DNA of 33,438 bases from Stemphylium vesicarium (taxonomy: Eukaryota; Ascomycota; Dothideomycetes; Pleosporales; Pleosporaceae), in NCBI GenBank assembly GCA_004380135.1, contig QXCR01000234.1:1-33438 (forward strand). The letters are read 5' to 3'. The translations under genes and the position numbers were made by a program. Below the pieces are notes generated by a model. The model was given only the letters and a program-made list of their open reading frames with translations. It was not told the origin of the DNA and did not search any database. Position 1 is the stretch's first letter. The number at the start of each line of letters is the position of its first letter. This document shows, one piece after another, positions 8,611 through 17,807 of this stretch.

Positions 8611-10858
8611 CTATGCCCCACTTTGCTCCTCCAGTGACCGAGCGAATTCTTTCTCGTGTTCTGGTAGGCCCTCTACGTACTCTCCTAATAGGTCTTGCAA
8701 ATCCTCTTCAAAAGGCTCGCCTTGGTCTGCCGCCATCTGCCTCCGTAGTTCGTGAGCTTCGGACATGCCTTCGAGGGTATCAACGATCTTCTTCTTGTCT
8801 GCGAAGAGCATGTTAGCCGACAGATCTCATCGTTCCGACATCGCCCGGTCGTGTGACAATACCACGATTCAGTGTCGAGTGTCTGTAGGGCATGACTAAC
8901 TGATTTTTGGTTCATCCTGTATGGGTATCTCCTTGTCGGGTTGGATATCCGGGACGCCCTTCTCCCAACGGTTGAAGACGTTAATGGTCCCGCAATCACC
9001 TACACCCACACACCACTGGCCATCGCGGCTCCATGCAAAGTGACGGAAAGCAAAAGCTTTGTATTTTGGCGTCTCGACAATCTTATGTGCTTTGATCGAC
9101 CGAAAGGGATCCGATATACCTCTATCGCGGATATGTTCTTTCTCTTTTAACTTCTTTTGCTTCGTCTTGGTATTGGTAGAGCCGGCGCTTATAGCAGAAG
9201 AAGCGGTGGAGGCTGAGCTGCCTTCACGAACATGTCGAGGCAGACTAAGCGGCACACCCCTTCCGCTCTGTCCTTGGGCTCCATCTTCTCCCGTGCCAGA
9301 GTTTTCAAGGCGCTGTAGATCCCAGAAGAATGTTTTGCTCTTCTCGTTACCAGCTGCTAGGACGGGATGTCGACCGAGCTCATGAAAGAGGGAAAAGCGG
9401 ATGTAGAATTGGTTGGTGTGTGGTAGTTCAAACTGGAGGAGTCGTTGGAAGCGGCCACCCCATGCCGACCGTGTGCTTGATGTCGAGTTCGCCGGGATTG
9501 TGACAGGTGTGCGACTGTTGACTGCGCTCGATGTCGGAATAGGCGCGGGAGGTGTGGTACGGTCCGAGCTAAACTTGTCGATGCTCCAGAGGATGATTTT
9601 GCCTTCCCGACATGCATGACTGAGAATCAGGTCATTATACCATTGAATACTAATCAATGTCAGCAACTGCAGCTCAACAGTCGGAAGCGAGGGTAAGAGG
9701 ATTACCAGTCAATGAAGTCGGTGTGAATCTCAGTGGTGGAGAAATGCGGGTAGTGCACCATGGCCGGCTTATCGGTCCCGGCGTGCTCTTTGAGGTCATG
9801 CGGGACCGTCCACTGTGTATTGTTAGAGAATCACAGCCGGCGGACCAGTTGAACAATCTCCTACCAGATTGATCCTAGTATCCATACCTGCCGTAAGGAT
9901 GTACCGGCCCTTTGGGTGATACGACTGCCAATGTAAGTATATTAATTGGCCAGGCTGGCAAGCCACGCACCAGAGTCAGGACCTGGTCCTTGTGACCTTG
10001 GCCATAGCATATGGCTCCAAGGGGTTGGTTTTCATGCGATGGATGCAGACTCCAAATTCGAAGGCTGTAATCGATGCTGACTGACGCCAGGATGGTCGGG
10101 TCGACCGGGGATACTGCAAGGTCGTTGACAGACTGACCAGTGTTAGAGGGGTGCTTCTATGCAAGTTGCTGTAGGAATGGTATGCTTACATCTCCATGAC
10201 CTATCAACGTCTGTTGCATGGGTTAGTGGATGCAGGATGATCAGCACGGCGGGACACACCGCTGAGAGTTTACCGGTTCGAATGTTCAAAACCTTGATAC
10301 GAGCGTCGCCGGTAACGCACACAAGTGGATCTCCATTTTCGGCCTGGGACCATACGAGGCTGTTGTAGTTCATCTGCTAGTATGCGATTAGCAAGGCCAG
10401 GCAAGAGGTGTACGTCCGTGGCGTACTTTGTCGTTTGGTGTGCCGTGTTCACCGGTAGTCTCCTCGTCTTCAAACCACCGCAGGATTTCGATTGCCCCAT
10501 TTTTGTCAAGTATGCATCGACATATGATGGTCTGGACCAATCAGTACAGATAGTGTCACGTGTAGCGTGATACATACGAATGGGCCTCCACAAACGGCGA
10601 AAACTGGATCAAGACCAGGAGCAGTATAGGGATAGAAGTCAACGTCGTAGAATTGAGCTGGAACGGATGTGATCAGTAGCGCATACAGTGTAGGTGGATG
10701 TGCATGCGCACTCACTAGAGCTCAGCCTAGACTTTGTTTGTGCCTGGTGAGCGGTGTTAGTCGTGGCCAAAAGCCGACTGGAACGTGTACATTACGCCTA
10801 GTCTCATTGTGCCCCTCAAGGTAGGCAGTTCCCACCTGGGATCCATCTTGGCGTGCAT
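8611..10858 (-). CDS. eed: Polycomb PRC2 subunit EED-like WD40 protein
   Basis: Eleven exons join in frame: 10858-10796, 10743-10716, 10657-10578, 10531-10427, 10373-10260, 10210-10190, 10132-9971, 9924-9865, 9812-9706, 9649-8901 and 8798-8611. They give 558 residues. The start could instead be the ATG at 10846, which has the better context. The N-terminus has PRWELPTLRGTMRLG and FYDVDFYPYTAPGLDPVFAV. WD-repeat signatures follow: VTGDARIKVLNI, GHGDSVNDLAVSPVDPTILA, VSIDYSLRIWSLHPSHENQP, the GMDTRINLW repeat, WYNDLILSHACREGKIILWS, and a last repeat FRHFAWSRDGQWCVGVGDCG. The order matches EED/ESC, which binds H3K27me3 and stimulates the methyltransferase of PRC2 in the nucleus. A low-complexity insertion with basic residues lies around SSASTASSAISAGS. 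The last exon encodes an acidic helical tail. Introns are 46-58 nt except the last (102 nt). Exon 6 is only 21 nt. Confidence 0.88.
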
Positions 10859-12435
10859 GGGATGCGACTGCTCGGAATTCGCAGCCGGAATGGCTGTTAT
10901 GCAGGGCCAGGCTCCCAGAACGGGTAGCAGGGGGCCTTGTCCTACCTAGGCCGCGCAGAGTAGTCGGACGTTAAGCAGAAGCGAGCGCGAGAGGCGGAGC
11001 TTTATTTTAGACTCATGGGAAAGCTGTCATGTGCAGCAAACAGAGGATGAAGGAGTCGTGGTTTGTGCGCCTGCAGGCTCAGCGGCCAATGAGCGGGCGG
11101 TAGGTGAGTGGGGAGTCGGGAAGAAGGTGAATGGGTGCTGCATGTGGCTTGTGGCGTAGCTCTGCGAGGATCGTCGATGAGGAAATTCGGTTGAGGGCTC
11201 GGAATGACGAGGTAACAGGCCGGTGCCACCACCCACTACACACTACACAACGGGCATGGGCCAGACGAGAGATGACGGCGGCTTCGGCGGCCTCTGGTGG
11301 TGAGTCCAGCAGGGCGATGCTGCGGTCAACGGCAATCTCTCAATGCCTGTCTCGCACGTCTTCTACTACGCATGGCCGGAGGCGCGGCCGTGAGGCGTTC
11401 ACCGTGGTTAGCGTGCGGATTTAGCTTTGCGTCCATGTGGGTGATGGACATGGCTACATGGCTACCGACCGAAACATGGCGCCAAGGCCCAGGGCACGTC
11501 TTGCGCAAATGCGAATGAGGCCGCAAATCAACCATTAAACCACGAACCCCCCGGCTCGTGCAACGCCCTGGAATCCCAAAGACGTCGGAATGGTCTGATA
11601 GATGATCCTTCGTACTGCCGTTGCCCCGCGCCGCTGCCCATGGTTAGCTACTGCTAACCGCCGTCTCTACGCACCAGTCTCGCGTCGATCCTTCGGCGCC
11701 GCGCCAGGGTTCGTCAGCTCTTTTGCATGTTTTTTCCTGCCTCAAGTACAGAGCCAGCTTTGGGCATCCCCCTCCCCGTCGCGCAAACATCCTCTTCGCG
11801 CCCTTTACCGGGCCGGGTCTTTGTCGTTGCCAGTTCCCGCCATCCTGGCTTCTGTGACCCACAAGCGAGCCAGCTCTAACGTCAACCGTCTTTTCTGACC
11901 GAACAGGGGGTCGTGCGCGTCACCTTCACCCTCTCGCTCTTTTATGCAGACGACCCAAGACCTGCACCCTGCCCGACCTCGTCGAGTCTAACCCCTTCTG
12001 GTAGCTACCTCCCGTGTGCTTCATCATATAATTCTACCTCGCTGCTCGACCCTCTGCGACGCTGCGGCTGAGGGGCAATTGGCACTTTGTGATTGTGCAT
12101 TACATCATACCGACTGACTCGTATACAATTCCACCTCTCGTCCCCTTCGCACCATCCACTTCCACAGCCTCCGCATTGTGGCGTGGTACCAGTTTCACCG
12201 CGTCCCTCAACCTTACCCGGACCTGTGCGCGACGGTGCGGCCAACGTGCTTTCGTGCCACCTGGACCCTGCCTATTTGACCAGCCTACCGTCCCTCGCCT
12301 GAACCGCCCGACAGTATCCTACTCGTCCACCCCGGGCCCCCCCAGAGCGAATTGCTAGATTCGACATCTTCTGGGCGAGTGTGGTAGACCAAGGACAAAA
12401 CACCCTAGACTGATAATCTTTTCGTGCCTGTCGCA
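10859..12435. promoter_or_regulatory. Divergent promoter region between the EED-like and PAS genes
   Basis: This 1.58 kb separates two divergently transcribed genes and holds no supported coding frame. A CCAAT motif occurs at 11086-11090. The right part (about 11880-12430) is rich in C and T on the plus strand, as is common for fungal leaders, and may be the long 5' UTR of the PAS gene. No TATA element could be assigned with confidence. Confidence 0.4.
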
Positions 12436-14030
12436 ATGGATACCACCTTCATAACAATCCACGGTACGTCCCCGCCAACCTCGGCTCTATACAACACATG
12501 CTTACTGAACATAGACCTGTCCGATGATGCCCACATCCTCTACTCGTCAGACTCGATTGTCGACATACTCGGCCATACGCCCGACGAGGTAGTCAACAGA
12601 TCCGTGTGGCAATTCTTTCATCCCGAGGAACTTCCCTTGGCCAAGGCCCAGCACAGTCGCGGCGTGAGGTTGGACAAGGCCGCTGTTCTATCCTACTGCC
12701 GTTTGAAGAATCGTCAGGGAGAGTGGGTCGGCTGCGAATGCTGCTTCTCCGTCGTCTATGATGTGCTCGTCTGCTGCACGAGCGTCTACAGACATGGCAT
12801 GCAGAGCCAGAGTAAGCTTCTAGCCCCATTTGACCTACAATGCATGCTGATATCGGCCAATCAGAACGTGCAGTAGAGGCACCGATAGTCCGCAAGCTCT
12901 TTGCCTCTTCCCCGAAGGACCCGCGCTATCATATGTTGTCGCACTTGTCTACCAAGTTCGACCTCGGTCCTGAGGAGCAGACCCACGAGCCGCGAGCAGC
13001 GCTGTTCCTCAATAGGTTCACGCGAACTTTGACTGTCATGTACGCTACGAGCGGCATAGAGCAGATCATCGGCATTTCCGGCGACGCAATGAAGGGACGC
13101 AGTTTCTATTACTGCATCGCTCCAAACTGCCTTGAAGACGCTGTTCGCTGTCTTGAGTCGGCCAAAGGAAACGACTCGATTGCATACATGCGCTTCTTCT
13201 TCCGGGATCCACGCCAGGATGACGCGCCAGACGCTACATCCTCCGAGAGCGAGGACGACATCATGACAGACGTTACTGGCTCGGATGACGAATCCGAGGG
13301 TGGGGTCGGGCTTGGCGGGCCCTCCACATCGGATGGCTGCAATACCAACAACAGCACGGACTACAGTCAAGAGCCATCGGCCTCGCGCTCAAACTCAAGA
13401 GAGAACCCCAATTCAAACTCAGCCGGTGCAGGCACCCACCAAGCAATGTTTGGTGGGTCTGCGCCGCGCTCGTCTATATCCTCTGTGAGCACACCTCGAT
13501 CAGAGGTCCGCGACGATCCCATTGAGCTCGAGGCTGTCATATCCTGCACTTCAGATGGATTGGTCGTATGTCTCCGTCGCGCGCGCCCGATGCTACCAGG
13601 CACCATGCCCACTGCACAGCCAGCCCAGCAGTACAACGGTATCTTCGCCGCTCCTTGGGCAACACAACCCGTGTTCCACCCCGCGCCGCAGCAGATGCCC
13701 CAGTACCCTCTGGGTGCCCGACACCCTGCCATGGTGCAGGCAGGAGGGCCTTCCATGCAATTCCAAAACAACTTCATGCAGAGCATCCGCGATGTCGCTG
13801 TCTTTGCCTGGGCGCTTACTGGCATCAACGGCAGCCTTGTCGATTACGCTCGTGGCAAACCTGTAGGTGAGAGTCAGCCTCCAGAAGGCTTTCCTGTATG
13901 GAACCCATTGCCAGATCCAACCTCTATGGGTGGGAAGCAATCGTCTGCGGCCCCATCGGGCTACGTATCTGGATCCAACAGCTCCTCGAGTAATGATCCT
14001 TTCGGCTTCGGTGATCCAGGTCTCCACTGA
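12436..14030 (+). CDS. PAS-domain protein (two PAS regions), probable signalling or transcriptional cofactor
   Basis: Three exons fit in frame: 12436-12463, 12515-12811 and 12865-14030, encoding 496 residues. The introns are 51 and 53 nt, with CTGA branch sites. The N-terminal PAS region has ILYSSDSIVDILGHTPDEVV followed by WQFFHPEELPLAKAQH and a strand with RLKNRQGEWVGCECC. A second PAS-like region follows (FTRTLTVMYATSGIEQIIGI, SFYYCIAPNCLEDAVRCLES). It is interrupted by a Ser/Asp/Glu-rich insertion before its last strands (IELEAVISCTSDGLVVCLRR). The C-terminal third is Gln/Pro/Ser-rich and probably disordered. The flavin-binding Cys motif of LOV domains (NCRFLQ) is absent, as are zinc-finger and kinase domains. 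It is therefore not a white-collar photoreceptor as such. A sensor or protein-protein interaction role is inferred. Confidence 0.85.
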
Positions 14031-15083
14031 GAGCCTTTCAAGTACACGTCCGCATTCGAAACAACCCAACGAGTAGCGCAGCCACATGCGGTGCATTGTC
14101 ACTGTCAGCGTTACCGGACTCGGTCTTATCCTGGACCAGGAAAAGCTTCCAGGCTGTCGTGTCAGCTGGACTTACGTTGATGATGGGATTTGTGGTTAAC
14201 TGATGAATTTTACGCGAGCAATAGCACGGAATATACCAAGCCGACAAGGGGCTATGTTATCACGATATGGTACGCTGTTTTGGACCACTCCTCTCTTACT
14301 GTTCAACCTCCTATAGCAGATAAGGAAAACACTCAAACACTTTCCAATTTCATTTCAGTACTCATTTCAGTATCTTGCGCACCTACCTCAGCGAGACCTT
14401 GCACGTGTGTAAATTCTTGCGGCTTATGCAGGTCGGCCGCTTCCAAGGACGGTATTTACGATAATCGGCTTACTCTTCGCTTGTATCCATGTCGCTTCTG
14501 ATTCCGGAACGCGGCGGGGTTGAGGCTGAAGAATCAGCCCCCATCTGTTTCCAAGCATCGGCACAGTACGAACGAACTGCATTGGCGACATCATCGCACT
14601 TCGACTCACTTCCAAGGCTCGATGGGGGATGACGAAGCTTCTGGGTGTGGCCATGGCTGGCACGCCAAACTGACGCGCTTTGTATTGTCTTCTTTGTTGG
14701 TCTCGCCGCGTTCGAATGAGTTTACCGGACCCTTGCAAGCTAGGACACTCTCTTTGTTGCATTTGGACTGAGGCTTGGATCGATCTCGTACTCAGCGAAT
14801 GATTTTGGTTTTATTACGCCATTTTCGCGGCTACGCAGGATTAGACCCTTTCGGTAGACGTTTCATATTAGGCATTCTTTTATATGTTCGGTCGTGCGTT
14901 CTGCTTCCAAACCCGTGTTGACATTGACACAGTCATGGTATGTTGATGTGCGCAGCACTAACTACTCACTGTCATTCTGGCCCTTCGTCCTTGGGTTCCG
15001 ATTTCATTCTTTCTCTGGTCTACCTTTCTCTTTTCTCTTGATCGAAGAGAGGCTATATTTTACTACCTCGACAGATTCTCACA
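14031..15083. other. Intergenic between PAS and cupredoxin genes
   Basis: About 1.05 kb holding the 3' UTR of the PAS gene and the promoter of the downstream gene on the same strand. A TTTTATATG element lies near 14878-14886, about 200 nt before the next start codon, and a CT-rich leader precedes 15084. No supported coding frame was found. Confidence 0.4.
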
Positions 15084-16502
15084 ATGCATAGGTCATCGTC
15101 TTGGATTTCTGCAATTCTTCCGTCTCTTCTTGTTGTTAGCCAAGTTTCTACAGCGTGTCTAGCACAAGACAGCACTGGGGACAGTGTTGAAGCATCAGTA
15201 CCATCATCAACGATATCGGATCAACCAAGCTCGACAAGTTCAGCACCAGCACAAACGCATACCATACAGGTTGGCCTAGCAGACCACAAGTTCAGGCCTG
15301 AGGCGACAACAGCCAAAGTTGGTGATGTAAGTTGGATTTGTACCACCATCATCTCGAGCTTCTCAAACACTCAATGCACATGATACCCGGTCACATCAAC
15401 GTGAAAGAACCCATCACTAACGCGCAAACAGACGATCCAATTCGACTTCTACCCCCTAAACCACAGCGTCGTCCGCGCCGAATACGGCTTCCCATGCATC
15501 CCGTACGAGATGACCGGGCCCTCCAAGATCGGTTTCTTCGGCGGTTTCCACCCAGTCGACACAGTGCTCGAAAAGCCACCCAGCTACAGCATCGTCATCA
15601 ATGACACAGACCCAATCTTCTTCTACTGCTCAGCAGCAGGCAGCTGCACAACCTACGGCATGGTGGGCGCCATCAACCCCAGCGCCTCGACCAGCGTGCT
15701 AAAGCAAGCGCAACTCGCAAAAGACAGCGCCTACAGCCTCAACCCTGGCGATGCGTTTCCGCCCGAGAGCCCGTTGCCTAGTGACCTGCCCAGCAGCTCT
15801 GCTACCGCAGACCACGACGCCGCGGCTAAGACTGACAAGAAGGCGCTTCCTACCAGCACCATTGTGGTAATTGCACTCGGCAGCGCGGCAGTCGTTGTCC
15901 TCGCCCCACTCTTATCTTTCTTCTGGGGACAGTCCAAGACGCTGAAGGATGAGGTGGATAGGAAAGCATGCACGATACGTCGGATCAGTCCGCCGATTGG
16001 GGGCAGTACATCAATGTTAGAAGCCGGACGGCAGAACGGTGCTGGAACTGGGACTGGGAACGGGAGTGCGGTTCAGCAACAGTACTATTACCACCACACA
16101 CCCGTGTCGCCGCCGGTACATCAACACGGGTATCAGGAGCACTATCCACCCCACCAACACCACCAACATCAACAACAGCAGCATCATCAGCAGCAGCACC
16201 AGCAGCAACACCTCGCCAATAGAACTTACAGTCCTGCACCAGGCTACAACACCCCTCCGCCGTTTAGCACACCCGCGCCATCGTATTTCCCCGCTCATCC
16301 CCCGCCGCCGCCGCCTCCACCTCATGTTCCAAGTCACGCTCATGTTCAAGCTGCGCACAAATACGACATCAACAGCCCAATCGGGCACCCTGGTTACTCG
16401 CTGATCAATAATCCGCGTCTGGATATGCACCGGACGGGTAGTCATCGTTCGATTGGTGGCAGGTTTGAACTTAGTCCTACGGGGGATGTCGTAAGACCGT
16501 AG
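15084..16502 (+). CDS. Membrane-anchored serine-rich protein with extracellular cupredoxin domain
   Basis: Exons 15084-15326 and 15432-16502 are joined across a 105-nt intron with a CACTAAC branch site, giving 437 residues. A signal peptide (SAILPSLLVVSQVSTACLAQ) and a Ser/Thr-rich linker are followed by a cupredoxin domain (about 55-165). Visible elements are IQVGLADHKFRPEATTAKVG, FDFYPLNHSVVRAEYGFPC, FFYCSAAGSC and YGMVGAINP. The candidate type-1 copper ligands are the His of NHSV, Cys147 and Met158, and the second His is not obvious. One membrane span (about 222-245, IVVIALGSAAVVVLAPLLSF) precedes a cytoplasmic tail rich in His, Gln and Pro. This architecture is a common fungal cell-surface type of unknown role. 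The TAG at 16500-16502 may not be the true end, because the same frame continues to 16979. Confidence 0.8.
16149..16210 (+). repeat. CAN trinucleotide tract encoding a His/Gln-rich run
   Basis: A degenerate CAC/CAA/CAG/CAT run within the cupredoxin gene encodes a mixed His and Gln stretch in the cytoplasmic tail. Such tracts are prone to length change between strains. Confidence 0.7.
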
Positions 16503-16979
16503 GCACGCATGCAAGAAAACAACGGCACTGGAAGCAATTCTGCGCTTGTGCGTGGGGAGAGTAAAACAGAAGGGAGTAGGGCGGCTGGGGATGCCGTCGC
16601 GGGGGGAGGAGGAGGAGGAGGAGGAGGAGTAGCTGAGAACGGCGGTGGAAGAGGCGATACTGGGACTGGAACTGTGACTGACCATGAGGCAACAGAGCGA
16701 GACAGGAAACAAGCAAACCGTGAATCAGAAGTCATGCCGACGTATTTCGAATCTGTATGTCGGCCGAGTCCTAGGCTTGCGAATCAGCGGGGTGGGGCGA
16801 TGGAGATGGAGGCGGAGGCGGATGGGATTACGTCTGTACCTGGTGTTGAGCAACAGCAGAGTGGGAAGAATGAGAAGAGTGGAGGTGAGAAGAGTGCTGA
16901 AAATGAGAGGAGTGGGGGGTATGCTGAGGAGTTGGTGGTTGGGGCTAGATGGGAGGAAGTTGTTGAGAAGAAGGGGTAG
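16503..16979 (+). pseudogene. In-frame continuation of the cupredoxin gene after its TAG
   Basis: Directly after TAG 16500-16502 the same frame remains open for 158 codons, to a TAG at 16977-16979. The sequence looks coding: ARMQENNGTGSNSALVRGES, then a poly-Gly run, then EATERDRKQANRESEVMPTY and an acidic end ELVVGARWEEVVEKKG. It could be the original C-terminus cut off by a nonsense change (CAG to TAG). It could also be joined by splicing: the donor GTAAGA at 16491 with an AG at 16558-16559 would remove 69 nt including the stop and keep the frame, though no good branch site is visible. Readthrough is a third option. Confidence 0.4.
16604..16629 (+). repeat. GGA trinucleotide repeat
   Basis: A run of GGA units that encodes poly-Gly in the in-frame extension of the cupredoxin gene. 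Confidence 0.75.
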
Positions 16980-17807
16980 ACGAGGGTGTAGAAGGGAATC
17001 ATAACAGAATAACTGTGGTGATACGAGGTTTAGGTTGGCGGCGGTATCTCTTTTTTCTTCTCTTAACATAGGTATTGGGGGAGTTGGGGGATCTGGCTTA
17101 GTCGTAGATACAATATATGTATACCCTCATTTTTGATCAGCACCAGTGTTTGGCAACAAGAAACGAATTAGTGAGAAGCAGGCATTGAAAAAAGGTAAAT
17201 TGGTTTCTTTGATTGTTTTTTCTCTTTCCCTTCCTCCTCACTCCCAACTTCAAAACTACATACACCTGCCTGACTCAACAATAGAGAAAGGCGAAGAATC
17301 CGGATGTAACCACTCCCCTTAAAAGCCGCGGGACGGAGAAAAAAGGAGAAAGATGGGGCTGCCCATCCTCTCAACTTTTTTCTTATAGTTCCAGCAAAAT
17401 CCATCTCTTCTTTAACATGGCAATCGCAAAAAAGGCCCGACCAACGCCGCCGCCGCCGCCACCACCAGGCTAAGAACCGATGCATATACGTAGGGGGGAC
17501 GTAAGCTTCGCTCATATGCGCGAAGGAAGAAAAGGTTATCCTGCTTTTTTGTTTTTCATCCCTTACCCTCCCACTCTCATACATCAAGCCAATTGGAAAA
17601 GAAACCCGACCGAACACTTCAAGTCGTGTGAATATAAAAGAGAAAAAAGAAAGGACAAAGTGAAAGAAGACGGAAAAAAATCGTTCGACTTGTAATCATT
17701 ACATGTTGTTACACTCCAAAAGGGCGAGAAGAGAAGCCACGCGAGTCGCCCGGCGGTCCGTGGAACTGGTTTTGAAAGAAGAGCGGGGGTATCGTGAATC
17801 GTGTCGC
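16980..17807. other. Convergent 3' region
   Basis: This interval lies between the end of the plus-strand cupredoxin frame and the end of the minus-strand Set3-like gene, so it should contain the two 3' UTRs. It has A- and T-rich runs and a CCG-repeat tract near 17448-17465. A 149-residue minus-strand frame (17168-17617) has no recognisable features. Confidence 0.45.

Noticed and set aside
12436..14030. PAS protein considered as a white-collar photoreceptor
   Set aside because: The LOV flavin-binding Cys motif and the GATA zinc finger are both absent.
16017..16712. A 231-codon minus-strand frame
   Set aside because: It lies opposite the His/Gln/Pro-coding part of the cupredoxin gene and consists of repeat-derived Leu, Val and Arg runs.
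17168..17617. A 149-codon minus-strand frame downstream of the Set3-type gene
   Set aside because: It has no signal, domain or compositional support and probably overlaps 3' UTR sequence.
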